64,000 bases of DNA from Cinnamomum chago (taxonomy: Eukaryota > Streptophyta > Magnoliopsida > Laurales > Lauraceae): the NCBI GenBank assembly GCA_038049695.1, contig CP142459.1, positions 64,224,001 to 64,288,000 on the forward strand, in the 5' to 3' direction. Shown here in pieces: positions 1-9,296 of this stretch. A program made the position numbers and the translations under genes. Numbering within the stretch: position 1 is the first letter of the stretch; the number at the start of each line of letters is the position of its first letter. The notes under the pieces were generated by a model. That model was not told where the DNA came from. It saw nothing but the letters and a program-made list of their open reading frames with translations, and ran no database searches.

Positions 1-199
1 TACAAATTATAAGAATTTTCCCTAATCCTACGAAACAAGGATTTGAAATCCTTTTACATGTTAAAACACTTATATGACTTTCCTATCACAAAAAAAGACT
101 CTTAAAGACATAACATTTGGATTCTCAACTCAAAACAACTAGTACAAGTAAAATTCACAAATGCACAATATCTTATCACTAGATGGGTCACAATAATTG

Positions 200-298
200 T
201 CAGAGTTTCACAATCTTGCCTTTGTTAGATAAATAATTAATTATTCCATTCAATGCTTCTAATTTTGTCTCATCAGACATCGCTGTAAACATACCCAT
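200..298 (-). CDS. Candidate terminal exon of the DUF1308 gene
   Basis: A polypyrimidine run followed by GGGAG makes an acceptor at 299-300. The exon then reads 32 residues in phase 0 (MGMFTAMSDETKLEALNG...) to a TGA at 200-202. A second AG inside it would give a different frame that stops quickly. The product is unrecognised; only reading-frame continuity supports it. Confidence 0.35.
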   Translation of the reverse strand: MGMFTAMSDETKLEALNGIINYLSNKGKIVKL

Positions 299-2370
299 CT
301 CCCAAAAAAAAAAAAAAAAACCTCATAAAACAAATAAAATCCCACTATTATGAGTTTGCCACATATGAGACCTGGGTTGAGTGGATGTGTACTACCCCCA
401 TCCCCTTGATACCTTCCAAATCAATCGGTTTACATCAATAAAACTGTAAGACTTGGGTTCACCATTCTCAACTCTTACTTCACAACTTTCCAGTTCACAG
501 AAGCTCTTCAAGAGGGTTTTCTTTTTCCACTGTGACTGGGGCGGGTGGTGTACATTAAAATACATTTTTGTTTAAATAACCACCATATAATGGGATAGCT
601 CCAGCAAAAAAATTAAATAAACCACACCCAAATCCTCGATCATATGGTCAGATATACCAACCAAAAAGATCCTTCTAGATTGTCATCATAAGTATTAAAA
701 ATAAAAATTGACAGGTACTCAACTTTTGTTACCATAGTTTTACAAGAGTAAGAACAAGGGGCATTTTAAGTCAGAATTCCCAATGGTATCGAACAGGAAA
801 AAAGAAATGAAGAACAGATACATTACCTGAGCCATTACAAATTCAATGTTATTCTTAAAACGCCTTCTCATTTCATTTTCAGTTGCCATAAGCAGCCTCT
901 CGGCACAACCATTACTAATTCCTGATACAAGAGCAACCAATGCGGTAGTATCAAAATTTATCAGATTTTCACCCAACATTGCCTCTGGTTTAGCAGCTAC
1001 AACATCCATCAAAGCTGGTCTCATTGTTGAAATCAAAGAACAGAATGCATCAATCGAAAACAGCCCCCCTTGTTCTTCACACAGGTCCAGATTAGCAGAT
1101 GCAGTAAATGGGTCTACATGAGCAATGTCCGAACTCAACACTCTCTTCTCAGTATATTCAACATTTATCTGAAACACTGAAGGTTTATCTCTAGCATCAA
1201 CATAGACCCAATCACCATCTACTTCCAAATAACTATTAAAATCAAGAGAAAATTTTATTTCAAAATCAAAGGCCCCAAATTCATCTCTGAGCTTCTGTGC
1301 AACAACCTCATCCAGCCCATTGGAAAAGAAAAGGACAATCGACAAAGGCTTCAACGCCAGCTCGGTCCGAGCTGCTCTTAGAACCTTCTTCACGCGCCTT
1401 CTTAACCCCTTGTTTCTGTGAGTGTCCAACCATGAAATGTACTTAGGATTCCTATCTGAGACAAAAAACCAGACGGGGCTTCTATCAACAGTGCAAACTA
1501 TATCAACGTGAACACCATCTGAACAAGGCTGGCACTTCTTTCCGTGTGGCGATGGAAGTGGAACATGCTTGCATACTCGCGATACTCCATTCACAAATGG
1601 GTGCTGAAGTATGTAAACTACAGACTCGATGTAACCCACATTTGAACTGCATAGCCAAAAGAACATCTCTTCATAAATACCTTTCAAAACAAATTTGAAA
1701 AATCAAAACATGGGGGATCTTAGAACTAATTAAGAAAGCGCATTCTCGAGTTTTTGGGTGTTCATGAAATGAATAACTTGTGCTCTGCCCCAGTTTCAAT
1801 CCATGTAAAGAACAGTTCCTGACTGTTTTCTTGAGAATGGCCAATTGAGGAAGAAATCTCTAGTACTGGATGTAATTTCCCACAAATGCGCCCGCCCCAG
1901 ATGAGTAGCTGAATGACTGCTAGCTCATTTTACCACAGCTATCAGATGCAACTGCGATCTGGGGTACACCCAAACATGCCCTAAAACAGGTTTTCTTTAT
2001 ATATATAGAGGGATTGGGTTGTAAAAAGATGGGTTTTTTTTTTTTTATAGTGATATGCATACGAAAACGCCGTGTGTGTGCTACAGATCTATCATCATGA
2101 ATTGGTTTGTGTTGTAAGGTTGGAATGTTGGTACCTGATGGGGCCGGAGAAATCCGGAGTGAGGGAGAGACGGGAGAGGAATCTGAGCTCCGAGTCTACG
2201 AGTTTGATGAGAGTTTGCTTGCAGGAATCGTTGATTTTGGAGAGAGGTAGCGTTTTGATTCGATCGCGAACGGATTTACATCTGTTCTTCGCGGCCTCCA
2301 CCTGAACGTTTGAATCTGAAGCGGCGGCCGTGGAGAGAGCAGTCTCCTTCTTAGTATTACAGTCGGTCAT
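200..2370 (-). CDS. DUF1308 (UPF0415 / C7orf25-like) protein, 4-exon model
   Basis: Proposed exons on the minus strand are 2135-2370, 827-1646, 413-535 and 200-298; all junctions are GT-AG. The first two exons (352 codons) are convincing. They match the DUF1308 family, whose clearest block here is NFDTTALVALVSG starting near residue 309, followed by a basic RRRFKNN stretch. I recall the family being grouped with PIN-like nuclease folds, which would make the Asp in NFD a candidate acidic residue; that is inference and the function is unknown. The start is the ATG at 2370, just inside a longer open frame that begins at 2415. Exons 3 and 4 keep phase 0 throughout and end in TGA at 200-202, giving 425 residues. 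However, they do not resemble the C-terminal block I expect for this family (a GTGD-containing segment). That block may lie beyond the left edge of the window, making these alternative or spurious exons. Confidence 0.75.
413..535 (-). CDS. Candidate exon 3 of the DUF1308 gene
   Basis: This 123-nt segment is open in one minus-strand frame, has CCAG at its acceptor and AAG|GTATCA at its donor, and is phase 0 at both ends. It therefore joins in frame to the preceding exon, which ends at 827. The 41 encoded residues begin SQWKKKTLLKSF and have a protein-like composition, but I do not recognise them. It could be a genuine 3' exon, an alternative exon, or an exon of another gene. Confidence 0.4.
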
Positions 2371-2579
2371 CTTCTGAAAATGCGCATGCGCGGTTTTTGG
2401 GGGGCAACCAAGCAAGCAACTTTACATGTAATCTTTGCATTCGGATACGAATTCTGAAATCGAACGGAGCGTCTTCATCTTCGGCATACATACACGGAGG
2501 AGTAAAGGAAGGGGGAGCACAGCACACGCCACCTCCTAGTTGAGCCACTCTAATGCTCATCATAGGGCTACCTATTATT

Positions 2580-2597
2580 ATATATATTAAAGTAAAT
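2580..2597 (-). promoter_or_regulatory. TATA-like element upstream of the DUF1308 gene
   Basis: An AT stretch reading TTTAATATATATAATAA on the minus strand lies about 210 bases upstream of the ATG at 2370, a workable position for a TATA box with a 5' UTR of roughly 180 bases. Plant intergenic DNA has many such runs, so this is only a candidate. A SINE insertion begins about 10 bases farther upstream. Confidence 0.25.
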
Positions 2598-2606
2598 TAG
2601 GACATC

Positions 2607-2797
2607 CCTTGGGGTAGCTCAGTTGGCCTAGTACTACGGTTTGCACCCGGAGGTTGTAGGTTCGAAACTGCATTACTACACTGGAACTACAGGGGAGTTT
2701 ACCCCGGCTTCCCTCTGGGCCCGGAGGGATTAGTCCAGCCCAAAGGGTTGGGAACCCTCCGATAGCAAAAAATTAAAAAAATTAAAAAAAAAAAAAA
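2607..2797 (+). mobile_element. tRNA-derived SINE, copy 1
   Basis: It begins GGGGTAGCTCAGTTGG, a very good RNA polymerase III A box, followed by GGTTCGAAAC as the B box. A family-specific body follows (CCCGGAGGGATTAGTCC, CAAAGGGTTGGGAACCCTCC) and then an A-rich tail. At least four relatives lie elsewhere in the window (32.7, 47.6, 49.1 and 59.5 kb). The two pol III boxes plus A tail make a SINE far more likely than a functional tRNA gene: no acceptor stem closes. Confidence 0.85.
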
Positions 2798-2799
2798 CA

Positions 2800-3742
2800 A
2801 ATGAGGAGGTGGGCGGTGAGGGGTGCCATATCAATACCCAATTATTCTCCTTTAAAAAAAATCACTTAGAAAATCACACATAGTTTTGGTTTTAATGTGG
2901 GTCACTCCAAACCTCTCCCTCTAATACTTCCCTAAAATCTCTCATATCCTCCTAAAATGTCTTATTCTAATATTTCATGAAATCTCTTATCCTCTTAGTA
3001 GAATTAAATAACTGCTCAATAGGACTCATATCTCAATAGTTGTGAAACCTTATCACTCTATCTATATTTTTCTAACTTGTAATCATCATATGGATAGGAT
3101 TGAATAATGGATGAAATTTCAAATGATCTCACTTTGATGGTAAAAACTACCTTAAAAAAAAAAAAGTCAGAGGATTAAATTTGAAATGTAAACGAGACCC
3201 ACTTCTCAAATTAAAAGAGTCTCATCCAAACCCTTTTAAATTTCCTTGCTAGGGGTTTGCAATTGCATCGACTTGGCGAGACCAGGCGGGTTGGGTTTGC
3301 AACAATTTGAATGGTGTGGTGGTAACTATCAATCAAATCATAGCAAGAGACACTTGGGTTGGAAGTTTTCAACATACATCTTAAACCCTTGGAAGCATAT
3401 CAACATCAGAAATTGCTACTATAAAACTAATCACATCACACCCGAGAACATGGTGGGACATGTAAATGGTTTGTGTTAGAAGAAAAGAGAGTGAAACCAT
3501 TTGAAAAATCATATACAGATACTCCGTCACTTATAGGTTTCCTGCTTTCTGCTGGTAAGTTATTCTTTTTTTATTTTTGGATTCTTCATTTTAATGTTTC
3601 TTCACAATGAACGAAGGATTTTCTGACACCCATGTTTTAGTTTTTAGGAACGTTCAATAAAAATATTGATTTTGTGTAGTCTACTCTCACAAGAAGAAAC
3701 AAAGCTATCAAAACAAGAAGCTAAGGAGCCCACCAAGCAATG
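2800..3742. other. Intergenic, no gene seen
   Basis: AT-rich DNA between the SINE and a Helitron-like element. It holds short homopolymer runs and one 77-codon open frame at 3246-3479 with no recognisable motif. No repeats or RNA genes are apparent. Confidence 0.5.
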
Positions 3743-4423
3743 TCTAGATACCCTCTTTTATATTAAGATGTTAGGTGATGGCAAGCAACCCCCGCGCCAC
3801 CCATACTAACACACACGCAGAGTTACACTAATTAATACAAAATTCAATAAATGTTTGCCACTACATATTTGAACAAATTTTGAATTTATAACTGGAAATT
3901 AAGGGTTAAAGAAGTCTAATTAAATCATCGCAACTAATTATTATGTACAAATCAAAATTCAATCCGTGGTAGGTACAATACAATTGAGATTGTACGTAAG
4001 ATCTCATATAATGTTTGTGGACTTTGTTAGTTTTTTTTTTTAAGACGTGAAAATCATATTATTATCCATTATATTGGGCATTTTCATTCCTTTGAGTTTT
4101 TTGGATTTTGTTTTTCATTGAGGCTTTTTATACATTATTTTTTTTCCAATGAGAGCAAGAACTTATTTTTATTAATTTGTTAGGTTTTTTTTTTCCCAAA
4201 TCCACTAGCATATTGTTTTTCTTTTTGTTTCTATGAATTTTCTTTTAAAAAATAAAGATATTATTTTAATGGATTTTATAATCCATCATAATATAATTCC
4301 TTTCATCTATTCTTTATAATATTTTATTTTAGATTTACTTTTCATCAATTATATTTAAAAACTCTTAAATTTTTATATATCTTCAATTTTGGCCCCGGGC
4401 TTAGCACGGGACTTTGCTGCTAG
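3743..4423 (+). mobile_element. Candidate non-autonomous Helitron
   Basis: The 3' end has the Helitron signature: a GC-rich hairpin at 4394-4410 (CCCGGGC-TTA-GCACGGG), ten bases later CTAG at 4420-4423, then a T. Plant Helitrons end in CTRR just before a T. A plausible 5' start is TCTAGATACCCTC at 3743, like the TC-starting, AT-rich ends of plant Helitrons. The base before it is G rather than the usual A, so the 5' boundary is less sure. There is no Rep/helicase coding; the body is AT-rich as in short non-autonomous copies. Confidence 0.5.
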
Positions 4424-4639
4424 TATGCATTATGAAAATCTTGACTCTATTACTAAAATTTAAGTATCTAGAGGGTTTTTTTTTTTTCAAATGAACATCC
4501 ATGAGAGTAGCGTGTGTAAAAATATTAGATTGGCTCAAAATGGTACTATTCTAAAAACAACAGGAAAAAAAAAGGAGGGTGGAAAAAGGGACGTTTTTAG
4601 AGTATGGCGTTTTTTAGAATCTCCCCTAAAAAGAAAGGT

Positions 4640-5185
4640 GTAAATAAGATGATTTAAAAAAAAGAAATTTTCAAATAATACTTTTAAGTTACCTTATTTT
4701 AAAAAGGACACGAGTTTCAAAGTTTTTTAAATTAGTCTCTAAGTTTTTTAGCAAGTTTACAATTAAGAACATCCGATCATTAAAGGTATTTTCTGGCGAC
4801 TCTTTCCCTCGACATTTTTAAAATATTCAAATTACCCTTCATTTAAAGTCATGATGTGGTTTCTACAGCCACTAAATGTAGCCGATCACTGTGGGAACAT
4901 TGATTGTCCTTTATCATTGGGAGGACGCTAATGAAGGAAATGAGAATGAGGATTTTATTTCAATAAAGGGTGATTTGGGTATTTAAAAAATGAAAAAAAA
5001 ATTGAAGGAGAAATAGCTTTAAATAGATGGATGTCTTTAATAGAAAACTTATTGAAAAACTTAAAGAGTAATTTGAAAAGTTTAAAACCTGTGTCCTTTT
5101 TTGAAATAAGGCAAAAACCTATGGCCTTTTTTGAATTTTTTTCAAAAAGAAAACACTTTATATGCACCTGTACCAAAAAGGTCAT
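4640..5185. mobile_element. Long-inverted-repeat foldback element
   Basis: Two arms, about 4640-4850 and 4962-5180, are imperfect reverse complements. For example, ACCTTATTTTAAAAAGGACA near 4691 pairs with the complement of the segment around 5092-5112, and the correspondence continues through CAAATTACCCTTCATTT opposite AATAAAGGGTGATTTGGG. The loop is short (about 110 bases). Open frames on both strands here are consequences of this symmetry, not genes. No clear target duplication was found. Confidence 0.55.
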
Positions 5186-5449
5186 TTTAGTTTTCCTCCT
5201 ATACTATCCTATTCAAAAATCCATTTTTTTTTTTTTTTACCAATTTCTCTAAGGGTCGAAACTTTTGTAACAATGTGTAGAAACCAAGGCGGCTCTCGAA
5301 AAAGTTGGTAAAAAAGGTTTTTTTTAGCGAGGATACCACTTTGGTAGGAGAAAAAAAAAATAAAATGACAGTTTTGATATAGGGTGCATCTAAAGTTTTT
5401 TTTTTTTGTAAAACTCTCTAAAAATTAAGTATTTTAAAATAAAATTAGA

Positions 5450-6960
5450 GGTGTATCAAAATTGTTATTTGGACATTATCAGGTATCTATCACATGTGTG
5501 AGAAAGGAAGTACATATTAAAAAGAACCTTTATTATAAAAGTTTTCTCCAACTTGCTTTATTAAACTTTCTTAATTAAAAAGCCTTGTGGAGTAGTGAAA
5601 CGGAAGTGGTGCTGCGTGTAATTTTACTTCTCGAGCTCTCCTTTTTTTTTCTCAATAAGAAGAAAAACATGTCAAATCTTATGTCTATTTAAGTCCATAT
5701 CTACTATTTTTGAGCAATAACAAAGGGCATTTGAATTGTTTATTAATTTAATATAATTTATTTGTTTACTACATTATGGCCTATGCATTATCAATCGGAC
5801 ACCCTCATGCTATCATTGTTTGCACAGATAAAAATAAAATAAAACTGAGCGTCAAATCAAAAGGAAAAAAAGAGCTGAAAGTAAAAGCATCAAAGGATAA
5901 AAAAGAATTATTTCTCTCATATTTGTCATTTAATAGTGTCTTTTGAAAGTTTATTTTTAAGTTTATTTTTATTATTTTTTTGCCATTACTTTAAGCTCCT
6001 CTCCCCCACTTTTTTTTTTTTTGGTGTATTGCTTGTCCAGTTGAAGCTTAAACATTTCTCATAAGGTTGTTCATGTAATAATGGTGCGATATTGCACGGC
6101 CTAGGATATCACACATGGCAATACGTGCGATATCGCACGTCCCTAGATGTCGCTGAATAATTCTGTTGGAAATACTAAAACTTCAACAGTTCGTGTGTGA
6201 ATGTTAGATCTAGGGACTATATTACGGAAATCTTATTTTTTTCTCATGCAACTTCATTTTAATTTAATGAGAATTTTACTAGAAAACCCCTTAGATGACT
6301 CGTACAAAAAAAAAAAAAAACAACTCACAGTTTCTACTGCACAAAAAAGCCCCCCCGCCAATTTTAACACCTCCTTTCTATTTAGATTGAGTGGCGATAT
6401 CATCACTTGTTTTAGTTGAGCAACAATATCATCACTCATGTCTTTCTTCTTCCTTTTCTCCATCCTCTTTCTCCATCTCCTCCACTCCATTTCTCGCTCA
6501 ACTCGATATCCACAACACCTCCATCTGAATCAACTCATTCATGTTTTTACCTTCTCACACAACAATCCACCTTCATACAAACCTTGCATAGAACCCATCC
6601 AAACCAAATGAATTATAATTGAAGACAAAGCTCAAAATCCACACAAAAAAAAAAAAATCTCCCTTTTAATAGGAAATGAATGCCCACCCATCGTGCTAAC
6701 GATCATAGAAATACAAATTTTAAAAGAAGAACTACACGAAGGAATTTCTATATGCTTGTGGATCATCTTCTTTTATTTCATAATGATAAAAAATTACTTG
6801 GATGAAGCATGGGATTTTCTAAAGAGTATGCCATTAGAACCAGACATAGGCGCGTGAGGAGTTGGAGAAAGACGAGATAGAAGAGGAATAATAGTACACT
6901 AGGTACAATATTGTTGCTCAATTGAAACAAGTGACAATATCATTATTAAAAAGGTAAAAA
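5450..6960. other. Intergenic, no gene seen
   Basis: AT-rich sequence with poly-A/T runs. It includes the short palindromic motif cluster at 6084-6150, described separately. The open frames at 6201-6622 are short and of low complexity. Confidence 0.5.
6076..6155. repeat. GCGATATCGC palindrome repeat
   Basis: The segment contains GGTGCGATATTGCACGGC and then GTGCGATATCGCACGTCC, both near-perfect palindromes around GATATC. The same arrangement recurs at 47496-47520 and 47757-47790, split there by a SINE. It is probably a piece of an unclassified dispersed repeat. Confidence 0.5.
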
Positions 6961-7079
6961 AAAGGTTAAAATTGGCAGGAAAGCCTTTTGCGTGCAATAG
7001 AAATTATGAGATCCTTTCTCATGCACGGGTCATCCAAGGTTTTTTATTTTTCATAAAATCCTTTCAATTCAAGAGAGTT

Positions 7080-7800
7080 GTTGAATACACACTGAAAATT
7101 GATCTTTGCACACTATTACTCTCTACACTCACCATGACTACTCTTTACACACCCTTTACTTTCCAAAATACCCTAACCTCTACTTTCTCAACTTCTCTCT
7201 ACACCCCCTCTCTCTTCCTGTCTCCATCTCCTTGCTCGCCTCTGCCTGCCATCCATCTCCCTTTCTCTGCCTCATTGTCTCTCTCCATCACCCTCCCTCC
7301 TTCTCCTCTCTCACTCTCGCTCCATCTCCCCTCAGACGGTGGTGGGGGGTGGGTAGAAAGAAGTTGGGGATGCAGAGGGTTTGATAAATGTCCTTTTAAG
7401 TATTTTTTGTATATAGATATGTTGATAAAAAGAACTCTAGCGTGCACATATCAATTTTCAATGGATAGCTGCTATTGCCACATATCAAGCTTCTCAGTCC
7501 ACATCCATTCTCTTTCCTACATCCCTTCTTTTTCAAAAACTTCTCTCTACACACCCCATTGTTCCCAAATATACCCAAACCCCACTCTCATTTTATCTCT
7601 CCACACCCCTTCTTCCCCCTTGTCTCTCTCCTTCTCCTTGCCATTGCCCTACCCCTGCCGTCTTGACTGTTGCCCTCTCTCCCTCTCCCTCTCCCTCTCC
7701 CTGACAGTGGTGGCTGGGCTGGGTTTAGGGTGGAGGTGGGTGTTAGTATATAAAGAAGTTTGGGAGGGAGAGAGTTTTGATAGATGCGTTTTTACGTAAT
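7080..7800. repeat. Two related pyrimidine-rich repeat units
   Basis: Two units of about 360 bp (about 7080-7440 and 7445-7800) share the order: CTCTACACACCC-type lead, long CT-rich block, a GGTGGTGG-type turn, a GGTTTGATAAATG / GTTTTGATAGATG segment, then an AT-rich tail. Long open frames across them (6972-7799 and others) consist of Ser/Pro/Leu/Thr low-complexity sequence and occur in several frames at once, so they are not called as genes. Confidence 0.5.
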
Positions 7801-7920
7801 TTTATATAAGAATACATTGTCATGCAAAAATAGATGCAGAAGGACATGCATGATATGTGGGATTAGCAACTCTCTTTTTAGTGTATATTTAGCAGCTCTA
7901 AAAAATGGATGAAGAAGGAG

Positions 7921-8260
7921 TAGGCCTTGTTTGGTATCATTACTCTTTGTTTATTTATTTATTTTATAGATCCATCTAAAATAGAACCATTAAAAAAAGA
8001 TGCTAGAACAAAAAAAACATGTTTGATAACGTACGGGTCTATTTTAAATACCTCGCCTCTATGTTTTTAAAACCCAAAAGCTCTATTTTTCATCTGCCCA
8101 CTTTTGGAGCATTTTAATTTTAGAAGATTTGCCTCTAAATGTCTAAAGCGGACAGAGTCTATAATCTTATGCTAAACGCTCTAATTGTTTAAACCTCCGT
8201 ACGATTTAGACATTTAGAGAAATAAAGGCATGAAATGGAGATGCCAAACACGGGCTTTAG
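7921..8260. mobile_element. MITE with TTGTTTGG-type ends
   Basis: The left end TAGGCCTTGTTTGGTATC matches the reverse complement of the right end, TAAAGCCCGTGTTTGGCATC. This makes a 340-bp, AT-rich, non-coding element with terminal inverted repeats. TA at both edges may be the target duplication. The superfamily is uncertain (PIF/Harbinger-like ends are a possibility). Confidence 0.55.
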
Positions 8261-8299
8261 TATGTTGTTTTTTGTTTTAGAGAGTTGCTATTGGCACAC

Positions 8300-8990
8300 A
8301 AGTTTTCTTCCTTCCCACATACACAATTATTTTTTTTTAAAAAAGAAACCCTGTGAAATTACCTTTTTACCCACCCTATCCCTTTCTCTTTTACCCACCT
8401 CCCCCTTTACATCCAGTTGGCGCCAGCCAGGGAAAGGAAGGGAGAGGGAGAAACGGGGTGAAGGGAGAGAAAGTAGGAGCGGGAGAGACATGGAGAAGAG
8501 AAGTGGGAGAGAAATAGTGGGGGTGGGGAGGGGGAAGGAGAGAAGGGGATGAGAGGGATTGGCCTGCGCTCGCCGGTCCAGGCCGGATTCAGATGTGAAG
8601 GGGAAGGTAGGGGAGAGAAAGGCAGGAGAGAGAGAACAGTGGGGAGGGAGGAAGGGGTCGGCCGTCGCCGTCGGTAAAGGGGGAGGCGGGGGAAGAGAAA
8701 GGGAGGAGGAGAGAGAGAAAAAAATGGCGAGGGAGGAAGAGAGAGAGAGAAAACAATGGGGACGGAGGAGGGGAGGAGAGGGGTCGGCTGTTGCCGTCGG
8801 TGAAGGTGGAGGGAGAGAAAGGGAGAAGGAGACAGAAACAATGGAGAGGGAGGAAGAATGAGAGAGAAAACAGTGGAAAGGAAGAAGGGGAGGAGAGGGG
8901 ACAGCCGTCGAATTTGCCGCCGGAAGGTAAAGGGGGAGGTGGGGAGAGAGAGAAAGCGAAAAGGTGGGCACAAAAAAGTTATCTCATAGG
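8300..8990. repeat. Strand-asymmetric purine tract with inverted flanks
   Basis: From about 8405 to 8960 the plus strand is almost entirely G and A, with GGAGAG and GAGAGA units. The flanks are inverted: CCCACCTCCCCCTTTAC at about 8394-8410 is mirrored on the other strand near 8929-8946. The long open frames on both strands here are Arg/Glu/Gly or Ser/Pro/Leu low-complexity and are rejected as genes. Confidence 0.6.
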
Positions 8991-9296
8991 TTTTTATTTA
9001 TTTATTTATTTATTTAAATGCATGTGTGGGCGATGCGAGAAAATTTGTTTATGAACAGCAGCTCCCTTGTTTTATTGTTCGACTTATTATGAGGCTCAAA
9101 TACTGTAATGTAATACCGACGTCCTCGATACTCTCTAAGACATCTTCTGCTCCTCTCTGTTCCTTCTCCCCGCACCCCACTTTTTTGATTTAGCCGCCTC
9201 TCTTCACGTTCCCAACGCATAAAGCGGGAGACAAATCCACCGAAAGGGCAAAAAAGGAAAAAAAAGAAAGTATTTTAAGGCATTGCCATTGCGTAA

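Noticed and set aside
846-1121. 91-codon plus-strand open frame
   Set aside because: It is the antisense shadow of the DUF1308 exon.
2607-2680. Possible tRNA gene with good A and B boxes
   Set aside because: No closing acceptor stem or anticodon arm, an unrelated body and A tail follow, and several copies exist; it is a SINE.
6972-7799. 275-codon plus-strand open frame
   Set aside because: Ser/Pro/Leu-rich low-complexity translation of a CT-rich repeat, open in several frames at once.
8327-8973. Two overlapping minus-strand open frames of 188-214 codons
   Set aside because: Both come from the purine/pyrimidine tract and encode repetitive Ser/Pro/Leu sequence; no domain is present.
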